Below are positions 19,972 through 28,432 of a DNA stretch of 64,000 nt, one piece after another. Source of the DNA: Streptantibioticus parmotrematis (GTDB lineage: Bacteria; Actinomycetota; Actinomycetes; Streptomycetales; Streptomycetaceae). The notes beneath the pieces are model-generated. The model made no database searches, was not told where the DNA came from, and was given only the letters and a program-made list of their open reading frames with translations. The position numbers were made by a program, and so were the translations under genes. The stretch lies in NCBI RefSeq assembly GCF_019890615.1, contig NZ_JAINVZ010000018.1, positions 97,194-161,193 on the forward strand. The letters run 5' to 3'. Position 1 is the first letter of the stretch. The number at the start of each line of letters is the position of its first letter.

Positions 19972-21312
19972 TCACGCGTTCGGGCGGCCCATCGCCCTGA
20001 ACGTCCAGCCCGCCTCGCGCCACAGCTGCGGGTCCAGCGTGTTGCGGCCGTCCAGGACGACCCGTTCCGCCGCGACCCCCGCCAGCTCCGCGGGATCCAG
20101 CTCGCGGAACTGCTTCCACTCCGTCAGGTGCAGCACCGCGTGCGCGCCGCGGACCGCCTCCAGCGCGGTGGGGGCGTAGGCCAGCGTCGGGAAGAGCCGG
20201 GCCGCGTTCTCCATGCCCTTCGGGTCGAAGACGGTGACCTGCGCGCCCTGGAGGTGTATCTGGCCCGCGACGTTCAGCGCGGGCGAGTCCCGTACGTCGT
20301 CGGAGTCGGGCTTGAACGTCGCGCCCAGCACCGCGACCCGCTTGCCGAGGAACGCCCCGCCGCACGCCTCCCGGGTCAGCTCGACCATGTGCGACCTGCG
20401 GCGCATGTTGATCGAGTCGACCTCGCGCAGGAAGGTCAGCGCCTGGTCGGCGCCCAGCTCGCCCGCGCGGGCCATGAAGGCGCGGATGTCCTTGGGCAGG
20501 CAGCCGCCGCCGAAGCCGATCCCGGCGCGCAGGAACTTGCGGCCGATGCGGTCGTCGTGGCCGATCGCCTCGGCGAGCTTCACCACGTCGCCGCCGGCCG
20601 CCTCGCAGACCTCGGCCATCGCGTTGATGAACGAGATCTTGGTGGACAGGAAGGAGTTCGCCGCGTTCTTCACCAGTTCTGCGGTGGCGTAGTCGGCGAC
20701 GACGAACGGCGTGCCGTCGGCCACCGGCTTGGCGTAGACCTCGCGCAGCAGCTTCTCCGCCGTCCCGCCGCGTACGCCCACCACGATGCGGTCCGGGCGC
20801 AGGGTGTCCTGCACGGCGAAGCCCTCGCGCAGGAACTCCGGGTTCCACGCCAGGTCGACCGCGTCACCGGCCGGGGCCAGTTCCGCGACGCGCGCCGCGA
20901 GCCGGGCCGCCGAGCCGACCGGGACGGTGGACTTGCCGACGACCAGCGCGGGGCGGGTCAGCAGCGGCGCCAGCGCGTCGATCGCGCTGTCCACGTAGCT
21001 CATGTCGCAGGCGTACTCGCCGTGCTTCTGGGGGGTGTTGACGCAGACGAAGTGCACGTCGCCGAAGTCGGCGACCTCCTGCCAGGAGGTGGTGAAGCGC
21101 AGCCGCCCGGTCGAGCCGTCGATGCCCTCGACGTGGCGGGCCAGCAGCTCGTCGAGCCCCGGCTCGTACATCGGCACGCGTCCGGCCCGCAGGGTCTCGA
21201 TCTTGGCGGGGTCGATGTCGAGCCCCAGCACCTCGAAGCCCAGCTCCGCCATCGCGGCGGCGTGCGTCGCGCCGAGGTAGCCGGTGCCGATCACGGTGAG
21301 CTTCAGCGTCAC
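19972..21312 (-). CDS. UDP-glucose 6-dehydrogenase
   Basis: 446 residues, NAD+-dependent oxidation of UDP-glucose to UDP-glucuronate (or of a related nucleotide sugar). N-terminal Rossmann motif LTVIGTGYLGATHAAAMAELG, VNTPQ, STVPVGS, WNPEFLREGFAVQDTLRPDRIVVG, catalytic C271 in GIGFGGGCLPKD, and the C-terminal domain ATFKPDSDDVRDSPALNVA. Start GTG 21312 with a weak ribosome site. It is a single gene in its own unit, supplying sugar nucleotides for surface glycans, in keeping with the glycosyltransferases and LCP genes elsewhere in the window. Confidence 0.93.
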   Translation of the reverse strand: MTLKLTVIGTGYLGATHAAAMAELGFEVLGLDIDPAKIETLRAGRVPMYEPGLDELLARHVEGIDGSTGRLRFTTSWQEVADFGDVHFVCVNTPQKHGEYACDMSYVDSAIDALAPLLTRPALVVGKSTVPVGSAARLAARVAELAPAGDAVDLAWNPEFLREGFAVQDTLRPDRIVVGVRGGTAEKLLREVYAKPVADGTPFVVADYATAELVKNAANSFLSTKISFINAMAEVCEAAGGDVVKLAEAIGHDDRIGRKFLRAGIGFGGGCLPKDIRAFMARAGELGADQALTFLREVDSINMRRRSHMVELTREACGGAFLGKRVAVLGATFKPDSDDVRDSPALNVAGQIHLQGAQVTVFDPKGMENAARLFPTLAYAPTALEAVRGAHAVLHLTEWKQFRELDPAELAGVAAERVVLDGRNTLDPQLWREAGWTFRAMGRPNA

Positions 21313-21477
21313 GGAGTTCTCGCCCTTCGCAGTGCGCCGTCGAATGCGTCAGCCGAGCATAGTCGGGGTGAATGAGGGGTGCCGAGCGCGCCGGGGCGGC
21401 GGCTGGGGCAGGCCCGGCCCGCGGTGGTGGCCGCTGTCGGCAAACTCACGTATCGCGGCCCGGTACGGCGGCCGTAG

Positions 21478-21505
21478 AATTAGGTTACTTAACGGTAGTT
21501 AGCTG
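21478..21505. promoter_or_regulatory. AT-rich operator-like segment upstream of the acyl-CoA dehydrogenase
   Basis: An isolated AT-rich block containing TTACTTAACGGTAGTTA (from 21485) about 20 bp before the start codon. It resembles the degenerate TTAC...GTAA dyads used by TetR-type regulators of fatty-acid genes, but the dyad is imperfect. Confidence 0.35.
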
Positions 21506-21524
21506 AGCTTGGGAGTGAGAGACC

Positions 21525-22703
21525 TTGGCGGGTTCGACTGATTTCGACCTCTACCGGCCGTCCGAGGAGCACGACATGCTCCGTGAGACGGTGCGCTCCC
21601 TCGCCGAGGCGAAGATCGCGCCGTTCGCCGCCGAGGTGGACGAGCAGGGCCGCTTCCCGCAGGAGGCCCTCGACGCGCTGGTCGCCGCCGACCTCCAGGC
21701 CGTCCACGTCCCCGAGTCCTACGGCGGCGCCGGCGCCGACGCGCTCGCCACCGTGATCGTCATCGAGGAGGTGGCCCGCGTCTGCGCGTCCTCCTCGCTG
21801 ATCCCGGCCGTCAACAAGCTGGGCTCGCTGCCGGTGATCCTCTCCGGCTCCGAGGAGCTGAAGAAGAAGTACCTGGGCCCGCTCGCCAAGGGCGACGCGA
21901 TGTTCTCGTACTGCCTGTCGGAGCCGGACGCCGGTTCCGACGCCGCGGGCATGAAGACCCGCGCGGTGCGCGACGGCGACTCCTACGTCCTCAACGGCGT
22001 CAAGCGCTGGATCACCAACGCGGGCGTCTCCGAGTACTACACGGTGATGGCCGTGACCGACCCGGAGAAGCGCTCCAAGGGCATCAGCGCGTTCGTGGTC
22101 GAGAAGTCGGACGAGGGCGTGTCGTTCGGCGCGCCGGAGAAGAAGCTCGGCATCAAGGGCTCGCCGACCCGCGAGGTCTACCTCGACAACGTGCGCATCC
22201 CCGCCGACCGCATGATCGGCGCCGAGGGCACCGGCTTCGCCACCGCGATGAAGACCCTCGACCACACCCGCATCACCATCGCCGCCCAGGCGCTCGGCAT
22301 CGCGCAGGGCGCGCTGGACTACGCCAAGGGCTACGTGCAGGAGCGCAAGCAGTTCGGCAAGCCGATCGGCGACTTCCAGGGCGTGCAGTTCATGCTGGCC
22401 GACATGGCGATGAAGCTGGAGGCGGCCCGCCAGCTGACCTACTCCGCCGCCGCCCGCTCCGAGCGCGTCTCGCTGGGCGCCGACGGCCGCGGCGAGGACC
22501 TCACGTTCCACGGCGCCGCCGCCAAGTGCTTCGCCTCCGACGCCGCGATGGAGATCACCACCGACGCGGTGCAGCTCCTCGGCGGCTACGGCTACACCCG
22601 TGACTACCCGCTGGAGCGCATGATGCGCGACGCGAAGATCACCCAGATCTACGAGGGCACCAACCAGGTCCAGCGCATCGTGATGGCGCGTAACCTGCCC
22701 TAG
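21525..22703 (+). CDS. Acyl-CoA dehydrogenase
   Basis: 392 residues; FAD-dependent alpha,beta-dehydrogenation of an acyl-CoA. The N-terminal helical domain starts LYRPSEEHDMLRETVRSLAE; the FAD and substrate motifs are FSYCLSEPDAGSDAAGMKTRA and RWITNAGVSEYYTV; the C-terminal domain has ITIAAQALGIAQGALDYAK, the family box QLLGGYGYTRDYPLERMMRDAKITQIYEGTNQ (catalytic Glu in YEGTN) and ends normally. The start is a TTG at 21525 preceded by GGGAGTGAGAG. Chain-length preference is unknown. Divergent from ugd. Confidence 0.94.
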   Translation: MAGSTDFDLYRPSEEHDMLRETVRSLAEAKIAPFAAEVDEQGRFPQEALDALVAADLQAVHVPESYGGAGADALATVIVIEEVARVCASSSLIPAVNKLGSLPVILSGSEELKKKYLGPLAKGDAMFSYCLSEPDAGSDAAGMKTRAVRDGDSYVLNGVKRWITNAGVSEYYTVMAVTDPEKRSKGISAFVVEKSDEGVSFGAPEKKLGIKGSPTREVYLDNVRIPADRMIGAEGTGFATAMKTLDHTRITIAAQALGIAQGALDYAKGYVQERKQFGKPIGDFQGVQFMLADMAMKLEAARQLTYSAAARSERVSLGADGRGEDLTFHGAAAKCFASDAAMEITTDAVQLLGGYGYTRDYPLERMMRDAKITQIYEGTNQVQRIVMARNLP

Positions 22704-22727
22704 TCCTCCGGCAGTTCGACCGTTTTC

Positions 22728-22760
22728 GACGGCCCCCGGCGCACCGCGCCGGGGGCCGTC
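22728..22760 (+). terminator. Terminator after the acyl-CoA dehydrogenase gene
   Basis: Perfect 15-bp inverted repeat, 22728-22742 with 22746-22760, loop ACC. Confidence 0.85.
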
Positions 22761-22863
22761 GTCTGTGTGCCCGCGAGCAGCTTGCTGTGTGAAGTGGCTC
22801 GTCAGATGTGTTGGTGACAACGTTCGCGCGGGTTTCTTGGTTCTTCCTTTGCCGTTCACTCCT

Positions 22864-22921
22864 TGTTGACGCATGAACATCAACAGTAGTTTTCCAGCCA
22901 GCCACCACTGCCTGTGGTGGC
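22864..22921. promoter_or_regulatory. Upstream region of the S53 peptidase gene with two dyads
   Basis: TGTTGA (22864-22869) and TCAACA (22880-22885) form a dyad overlapping a TTGACG -35 candidate; GCCACCAC (22901-22908) and GTGGTGGC (22914-22921) form a second, perfect 8-bp dyad. The peptidase start is about 105 bp downstream. The remainder of the 321-bp gap is the preceding terminator. Confidence 0.45.
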
Positions 22922-23024
22922 AGTCGCGGGAACGGTCGGTGTCCCTGCACCTTCCGCCGTACCGCGACGCACCCGCACCGCAGTTCTGTAACTCCCGGTT
23001 CATTCAGCCTCAGGAGGCAGTACG

Positions 23025-24281
23025 TTGCGCACCCCCATATCGGCGTCCCCCCTCGCCACGCCCTCGCGCCGCATCGCCTGGTCCGTGGTCGCGTCCGCCG
23101 CGCTCGCCGTGTCCGGCCTGGCCGCCGCCGCGCCCGCCGGAGCCGCCGCCGCGACGCACGCGGGCCCGTCGTGGACCCGGTCCTGCGCCACCCCCACGAG
23201 AGCGGGCGTCATGGCCTGCAACGCCCTGCGCGTCACCAGCGTCAAGGAGCACGTCAGCGCCGACGGCGTCAGCAAGGACGCCACCCCCTCCGGCTTCGGC
23301 CCGAGCGACCTGCGCAGCGCCTACAACCTCCCGGCGAACGGCGGCGCCGGCCAGACCGTCGCGATCGTCGACGCCTACGACGACCCCAACGCGGCCTCGG
23401 ACCTGGCGACCTACCGCAGCCAGTACGGCCTGCCCGCCTGCACCACGTCCAACGGCTGCTTCGAGAAGGTCAGCCAGACCGGCAGCACCACCAGCCTGCC
23501 GAGCGCGGACAGCGGCTGGGCCGGTGAGATCTCCCTCGACCTCGACATGGTCTCGGCGGTCGCCCCGAACGCCCACATCATCCTGGTCGAGGCCAAGTCG
23601 GCGACCACCGCCAACCTCGGCACCGCCGTCAACGAGGCCGTGAAGCTGGGCGCGAAGTTCGTCTCCAACAGCTACGGCGGCTCCGAGTCCTCCTCGGACT
23701 CCTCGTACGACACCAAGTACTACGACCACCCGGGCGTCGCCGTCACCGCCTCCTCCGGCGACGACGGCTACGGCGTGGAGTACCCGGCCGCCTCCAAGTA
23801 CGTCACCGCGGTCGGCGGCACCTCGCTGGCGAAGGCCTCCAACTCCCGCGGCTGGAGCGAGAGCGTGTGGTCGACCTCGTCCACCGAGGGCGCGGGCTCC
23901 GGCTGCTCCAAGGACGACGCCAAGCCGACCTGGCAGAAGGACACCGGCTGCTCCAAGCGCACCGTCGCCGACGTCTCGGCGGTCGCCGACCCGGCCACCG
24001 GTGTCGCGGTCTACCAGACCTACGGCGCGTCCGGCTGGTCGGTCTACGGCGGCACCTCGGTCGCCTCGCCGATCATCGCCGCGGTCTACGCGGACGCCGG
24101 CACCCCGTCCTCCGGCTCGACCCCGGCCTCCTTCCCGTACGCGCACACCTCGTCGCTCAACGACGTGACCAGCGGCAAGACCGCGTCGTGCTCGCCGGCG
24201 TACCTGTGCACCGCGGAGACCGGCTACGACGGCCCGACCGGCCTCGGCACCCCGAACGGCCTGACCGCCTTCACCGGCTGA
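23025..24281 (+). CDS. Secreted S53 (sedolisin-like) serine-carboxyl peptidase
   Basis: 418 residues from TTG 23025 with AGGAGG upstream. Signal peptide: basic start, hydrophobic 19-34, cleavage near AGAAAA (about 43). Catalytic residues of the sedolisin family are E168 and D172 (WAGEISLDLDM), D246 (TASSGDDG, oxyanion Asp) and nucleophile S345 in YGGTSVASP. Late segment CTAETGYDGPTGLGTPNG matches the calcium-site end of the family. Only ~47 residues separate the signal peptide from the catalytic start (GFGPSDLRSAYNLP), so the usual large S53 pro-domain is missing. Likely an exported protease. Confidence 0.9.
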   Translation: MRTPISASPLATPSRRIAWSVVASAALAVSGLAAAAPAGAAAATHAGPSWTRSCATPTRAGVMACNALRVTSVKEHVSADGVSKDATPSGFGPSDLRSAYNLPANGGAGQTVAIVDAYDDPNAASDLATYRSQYGLPACTTSNGCFEKVSQTGSTTSLPSADSGWAGEISLDLDMVSAVAPNAHIILVEAKSATTANLGTAVNEAVKLGAKFVSNSYGGSESSSDSSYDTKYYDHPGVAVTASSGDDGYGVEYPAASKYVTAVGGTSLAKASNSRGWSESVWSTSSTEGAGSGCSKDDAKPTWQKDTGCSKRTVADVSAVADPATGVAVYQTYGASGWSVYGGTSVASPIIAAVYADAGTPSSGSTPASFPYAHTSSLNDVTSGKTASCSPAYLCTAETGYDGPTGLGTPNGLTAFTG

Positions 24282-24375
24282 CGACAGCGGTGAGGCCGAA
24301 GGCCATCATGGCGGCGCCCGGCCCACGCCCGGCCCGGCACCGCCCACCGACCGGCTGACCCCCGGTCACGACACG

Positions 24376-24421
24376 GCGTACGGCGTGAGCCCACCCCTCG
24401 CGGGCGGCTCACGCCGTACGC
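24376..24421. terminator. Bidirectional terminator between the peptidase and LCP genes
   Basis: 16-bp inverted repeat, 24376-24391 with 24406-24421, loop of 14 nt, between convergent genes. Confidence 0.85.
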
Positions 24422-24445
24422 GTGTGTCACCGGACGTGGTGCGGG

Positions 24446-25720
24446 TCAGCCCGCCGAGCCGGAGGCCGTGGCGCCCGCCGTGACCGGTTCGTCGTTCTGG
24501 ATCTGGCTGAAGAGCTGCTTCGCCTTCGTCATGTCCCACTGGACCGCGTCGCCGTCGCTCGGGGTCGACAGGTTCGCGTTGCCGATCGGGACGGTGATCG
24601 ACTTGCCCTTGCCGCTGGAGACGTCCTTCATGTCGAAGAACATCTCGCCCAGGTCGAACAGGCTCATGCCCTTGTCGACGTTGAGGGTCTCCAGGCCCGC
24701 GCCGAGCACCGGGTAGAGCTTGAACGGGTTGAGCACGGTCGAGGGGGACGCGGCCTGGTGGGCCAGGGTCGAGAGGAACTTCTGCTGGTTGCGCATGCGG
24801 CCCAGGTCCTCGTCGGCCTCCGCGTGCCGCTCGCGCACGAACTCCAGCGACTGCGCGCCGTTGAACTTCTGGCAGCCCGCCTTGAAGTCGGCGCCCGAGT
24901 CCTTGTCCACGACCGCGTGGTCGAGGCACATGTTGACGCCGCCGAGCGCGTTGACCAGGTTGACGAAGCCGGTGAAGCCGATCTCCGCGTAGTGGTCGAT
25001 GTGGATGCCGGTGTTGTACTCGACGGTCTGGATCAGCAGGGCCGGGCCGCCCCAGGAGTACGAGGTGTTCAGCTTGTGCGTGGTCGCCGGGTACTTCTTG
25101 CCGGAGGTGCCGGTGAACGCCGGGATCGTGACGTAGGAGTCACGCGGCAGGCTCATCAGGGTGTCGCCGTTGCTGCCGGTGTGCAGGATCATCATCGAGT
25201 CCGTGCGTCCGCCGTCGGCGGCACCGGTGTGCAGCTGCTCCTCCTCCTGCTTGCTCATGCCCTCGCGGCTGTCCGAGCCGACGATCAGGTAGTTGGTGCC
25301 CTTGCCGGACGCCGGCTGGTTCGGGACCGCGCTCAGGTTCACCGTGCGCGACAGCTTGCCGTCCGCCCAGAAGTACGTGCCGACGCTCGCCGCGATCAGC
25401 ACGACGACCAGCGTGAGCACGCCGTACGTGATGCGCTTGCGCCAGTTCTTCGGGCGCCCGGTGCCACCGCCCCCGGCCCGGTAGACGCGGCCCGAGCCGC
25501 CGCCCCCGTCCGGCTGCCGCGGCACCCGCCCCCCGGCGGCGCCGCCCCTGCGCGGGGACAGCTCCGGGGGCAGCGGCGGCTCGGCGTACGAACCGTGCCC
25601 ACCGCGCGCCTGCGGCGGCGGGCCGTACTGCTGATGCTGTACGTGTCCGTCACGCCGCTGTACGTGCGGCATCACGCGAGCGCCGTCCTGCTCGCCGTCG
25701 TCCTCGGGCCATCCGTTCAT
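24446..25720 (-). CDS. LytR-CpsA-Psr (LCP) family cell-wall polymer ligase
   Basis: 424 residues. A long Pro/Gly/Arg-rich cytoplasmic tail (1-95) precedes one membrane helix (~98-117); the external LCP domain runs ~140-360. Key LCP residues are in NYLIVGSDSREG (Asp/Arg), GRTDSMMILH, MSLPRDSYV, HKLNTSYSWGGP and FVRERHAEADEDLGRMRNQQ. Enzymes of this family transfer undecaprenyl-linked glycopolymers to peptidoglycan. It has no LytR_C domain, unlike the two larger paralogues at 36771 and 39738. Single gene, divergent from the ACT protein. Confidence 0.92.
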   Translation of the reverse strand: MNGWPEDDGEQDGARVMPHVQRRDGHVQHQQYGPPPQARGGHGSYAEPPLPPELSPRRGGAAGGRVPRQPDGGGGSGRVYRAGGGGTGRPKNWRKRITYGVLTLVVVLIAASVGTYFWADGKLSRTVNLSAVPNQPASGKGTNYLIVGSDSREGMSKQEEEQLHTGAADGGRTDSMMILHTGSNGDTLMSLPRDSYVTIPAFTGTSGKKYPATTHKLNTSYSWGGPALLIQTVEYNTGIHIDHYAEIGFTGFVNLVNALGGVNMCLDHAVVDKDSGADFKAGCQKFNGAQSLEFVRERHAEADEDLGRMRNQQKFLSTLAHQAASPSTVLNPFKLYPVLGAGLETLNVDKGMSLFDLGEMFFDMKDVSSGKGKSITVPIGNANLSTPSDGDAVQWDMTKAKQLFSQIQNDEPVTAGATASGSAG

Positions 25721-25866
25721 GCAGAGCAGTGTGCCCGCTGAACCTGGGGGTCAGGGCGCCGGAGACGGTTCTGTAGCAGAGCTGATGGATTGGTCACACG
25801 ACTTTCATGATCATCGGGTGATGCGGGGCGTGGGAGGGGGCGGTGTGGCGGGTGGGGTGACGCGTC

Positions 25867-25872
25867 TAAGGT
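25867..25872 (+). promoter_or_regulatory. -10 element for leaderless ACT-protein mRNA
   Basis: TAAGGT ends 7 bp before ATG 25880. The A-rich bases between them do not form a normal ribosome site. Confidence 0.45.
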
Positions 25873-25879
25873 GCGGAAC

Positions 25880-26281
25880 ATGTCTGGTGAGAGCGATCTG
25901 CGGAAACTGCTGACCGGGATGCGGCCCGAGCTGAACGCGGGCTGTTACGTGTTCACCACGGTCGATGACGGTGTCGTGCCGGTGGGCGTGACCCCGGTCG
26001 TCACCGTCGCCGAACGGGAAGGGCTGACGCTGGTCGTGCCGCAGAGGGAGGCGGACGCGGCGGGCCTGGCGTACGCGTACGTGGCGGGCTGGATCACCCT
26101 GCGGGTCCACTCGGCGCTGGAGGCCGTCGGACTCACCGCCGCCGTAGCGCGGGAACTCGCCGACGCGGGTCTGAGCTGCAACGTGATCGCCGGATTCCAC
26201 CACGACCACCTCTTCGTGCCGTACGAGCGGGCCGCTGAGGCGGTCGCGCTGCTGGAGGACCTAGCGCGAGGCTCCGCCTGA
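25880..26281 (+). CDS. ACT-domain-like protein of unknown function
   Basis: 133 residues. Two ACT-like halves are suggested: PELNAGCYVFTTVDDGVVPVG ... AYAYVAGWITLRVHSALEAVGLTAAVARELADAGLSCNVIAG and the closing FHHDHLFVPYERAAEAVALLEDLA. ACT folds bind amino acids or similar small ligands, here without an attached enzyme domain. ATG 25880 is preferred over GTG 25871 because of the -10 spacing. No operon partner; it ends 80 bp before the convergent unknown gene. Confidence 0.75.
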   Translation: MSGESDLRKLLTGMRPELNAGCYVFTTVDDGVVPVGVTPVVTVAEREGLTLVVPQREADAAGLAYAYVAGWITLRVHSALEAVGLTAAVARELADAGLSCNVIAGFHHDHLFVPYERAAEAVALLEDLARGSA

Positions 26282-26358
26282 GACGGCGATGGACCCGGAC
26301 CGGGGGCGCCAACCTGCCCGTCCACGGCGGAAGTTCGCCCCAGCGGCGGCCCATCGGC

Positions 26359-26775
26359 TCACGTTTTCCGCGTGCCGCCACCCCGTATCGCCGTCGTGCC
26401 CATCCTCATGTCGCACTTGAGCAGGTACGCGGCGACCTCCTCCGGCTGCGCGCAGCGGGGGAGCGGGTCGAGACCGACCAGGACCGCTACCGGCCCGCCG
26501 TCCGCCACGAAACGCGACCACTGCTCGCCCACGGTCAGCCGCACGTCGTGCGACCAGCCGTCCACCCGCAGCCGCGCACCCCGCGCGTCCAGCGTCACCC
26601 GCTCCCCGATGTACGGGATGCTGCGCGACGGCTCCGCCAGCCCCAGCGCGTCCGCGAAGTCCATCGCCTCGTACGCGCCCTCCGGATGCGCCGCCAGCAG
26701 GAACGCGACCTGCCCGATCGCGGTCCTCTCCAGCCACGACCACGTCGCCAGCGCGTGGATGTCCTCCGGCGTCAC
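26359..26775 (-). CDS. Unknown protein translationally coupled to an anti-sigma-type ATPase
   Basis: 138 residues; I do not recognise the family. It starts at GTG 26775, overlapping the stop of the ATPase gene (GTGA), so the two are co-translated. N-terminal helix EDIHALATWSWLERTAIGQVAFLLAA is followed by mixed alpha/beta sequence with WSHDVRLTVGEQWSRFVADG and a C-terminal EEVAAYLLKCDMRMGTT. No signal peptide or membrane segment. Genes of this size sit beside WhiJ-like ATPase/XRE/DUF397 loci in Streptomyces as far as I recall, so a regulatory partner role is plausible. Confidence 0.65.
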   Translation of the reverse strand: MTPEDIHALATWSWLERTAIGQVAFLLAAHPEGAYEAMDFADALGLAEPSRSIPYIGERVTLDARGARLRVDGWSHDVRLTVGEQWSRFVADGGPVAVLVGLDPLPRCAQPEEVAAYLLKCDMRMGTTAIRGGGTRKT

Positions 26776-27209
26776 CCGTCCACCTCGGACTTCAGCACGA
26801 ACCACACCTCTTTGCCCGGCGCGCCCTCCGGTGCGGGAATCGCACCCCAGGCGTGCGCCGTCTTGCTCAGCAGAAACATCCCCCGCCCACTCTCCGAGAG
26901 GAAGTCCGGCTCGCGCACGACCGGAAGCTCCGGCTCCTTGTCGCTCACCGAAACCCGGATCCCATCCGCGATCCTACGCAGCGTCAGCACGCATTCCGGT
27001 GACTTCGCGTGTTTGTGGACATTGCTGAGGAGTTCCGTCACGCCCATCGCGGCGGGGCGTGCGAGGTCCTCGACCTCCCAGGCCCGCAACTGCGCGCGGA
27101 CGATACGGCGGACGACGGCAAGGGCGTGCGGGGCGGCGTCCAGGGACAACCGGCAGTGTGAGGCGCTCAGTTGGACGGGAGCGTCGATCGGGGGAACTTC
27201 GGCGTTCAT
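26772..27209 (-). CDS. HATPase_c ATP-binding regulatory protein (anti-sigma/AbaA-like)
   Basis: 145 residues from ATG 27209. GHKL N box: MGVTELLSNVHKHAKSPECVLTL; G1: IRVSVSDKEPELP; G2: SGRGMFLLSKTAHAWG. It lacks any histidine-kinase dimerisation domain, so it resembles small RsbW-type ATPases that accompany XRE/DUF397 pairs. A GTG at 27227 would add six residues; GAGG lies 14 bp upstream of the ATG, so the start is not certain. Divergent from the XRE gene across about 120 bp. Confidence 0.82.
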   Translation of the reverse strand: MNAEVPPIDAPVQLSASHCRLSLDAAPHALAVVRRIVRAQLRAWEVEDLARPAAMGVTELLSNVHKHAKSPECVLTLRRIADGIRVSVSDKEPELPVVREPDFLSESGRGMFLLSKTAHAWGAIPAPEGAPGKEVWFVLKSEVDG

Positions 27210-27332
27210 GTACTCAAGTAACCTCACGGCGCGTTACGGTCGCCAGACGCTGAGGTGGTACGGCGCGGATCGTGCGGTTGGCACCGCTGCCCGTGCTGCC
27301 GTGTGCGGGGCGGTCGTGGTGAGGAGTACGAG

Positions 27333-28148
27333 ATGGGCGGCAGGCATGACCCGGTGTCGATCGGCCTGGTCATCTTCGGAAGTCAGCAGCGTGCGTTGCG
27401 TGAGCTCGCCGGGTTGACGCAGGCGGAGCTCGGCAAACGGATCATTTGTTCCGAGTCCCTGGTCCGCATGGTCGAGCGCGGCGAGCGGCGCCCCAAGCCC
27501 GCTTACCTGAAGGCGGCGGACCGAGCACTGGAGGCACGTGGTCTGCTTCTGGTGGCTGCGAAGCACCTGGACGACGAACGCTACCCGACGTGGTTCGTGC
27601 CGTACCGGCAAACGGAGGCCGAGGCCGTCGCCTTCAACGCCTATGACTCGAACGTCGTGAACGGACTGTTGCAGACCGAGGAATACGCGCGCGCTGTCCT
27701 CATGGCAGCCTGCCCGTCCTTCGGAGACGCCGAGCTGGAACAGCGCCTGGCCGCTCGGATGGATCGGCAGAGCTTGCTGGCGCGGGCGGAGCCGCCGATG
27801 ATGGCGTTCGCGATGGAGGAATGGGTGCTGCGGCGCCCTATCGGAGGCCCGGCGGTGCTCAAGCGCCAACTGCACCGGCTTTTGGAGGTGGGCGAGGCAC
27901 GTCATGTCACGCTGCAAGTCATGCCCATGGACAGCGAGACACATGCCGGGCTGGACGGGCCCCTGCACCTGATCACCCTTCCGGACGGGCGTCGACTGGG
28001 CTACGTGGAAGGGCAGGCGGGCAGTTCGTATGTCACGGATCCGGGCGAACTGAGCGCCCTGGAGCAGCGGTTCGGCAATATTCGCGCACAGGCCCTCAAC
28101 GCGGAGGCATCCCTGTGTCTCATCGATCGTCTCGCGGGAGAACTATGA
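27333..28148 (+). CDS. XRE-family regulator with DUF5753 (WhiJ-like)
   Basis: 271 residues. Helix-turn-helix at ~12-66 (RALRELAGLTQAELGKRIICSESLVRMVERGERRP), then the DUF5753 domain (~85-265) with YDSNVVNGLLQTEEYARAVL, RQSLLARAEPPMMAFAMEEWVLRR and a TLQVMPMDSETHAGLDGPLHLITLPDG segment. ATG 27333 has GAGGAG at 27321-27326; upstream in-frame starts have none. The stop overlaps the first DUF397 start (ATGA). Such regulator/DUF397 pairs, usually with a nearby ATPase, influence sporulation or act as switch-like modules. The ligand or target here is unknown. Confidence 0.93.
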   Translation: MGGRHDPVSIGLVIFGSQQRALRELAGLTQAELGKRIICSESLVRMVERGERRPKPAYLKAADRALEARGLLLVAAKHLDDERYPTWFVPYRQTEAEAVAFNAYDSNVVNGLLQTEEYARAVLMAACPSFGDAELEQRLAARMDRQSLLARAEPPMMAFAMEEWVLRRPIGGPAVLKRQLHRLLEVGEARHVTLQVMPMDSETHAGLDGPLHLITLPDGRRLGYVEGQAGSSYVTDPGELSALEQRFGNIRAQALNAEASLCLIDRLAGEL

Positions 28149-28408
28149 CCAGGCATTCCGGTGAAGAGACCGCCTCCAGGCGGTCGCAGCCTGACCTCAG
28201 GGGTACCGCGGAATACCGTTCCGCCGAAGTCGCCCTGAAGTGGCGGAAGTCGACTCACAGCGGTACCCAGGGCGGTGCGTGCGTCGAGGTGGCCGCCTGC
28301 CCCTCGGTTGTCCATGTTCGGGACAGCAAGGACCCTGACGGCCCCGCCCTTACGTTCGGGGCGGAGCAGTGGTCTGCGTTCGTGCGCTTCGCCGTACAAC
28401 AAGGCTGA
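28145..28408 (+). CDS. DUF397 small protein
   Basis: 87 residues. DUF397 core: ALKWRKSTHSGTQGGACVEVAAC ... VHVRDSKDPDGPALTFGAEQWSAFVRFA, preceded by ~30 polar residues. ATG 28145 overlaps the XRE stop by 4 bp, so it is made with the regulator. DUF397 proteins are thought to bind and modulate their XRE partner. Its codons 28-31 contain the 12-bp GAAGTCGCCCTG that reappears at the fusion point of the next gene. Confidence 0.93.
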   Translation: MTRHSGEETASRRSQPDLRGTAEYRSAEVALKWRKSTHSGTQGGACVEVAACPSVVHVRDSKDPDGPALTFGAEQWSAFVRFAVQQG

Positions 28409-28432
28409 GCGTCCCCTCAGCGAGAGGTGACC

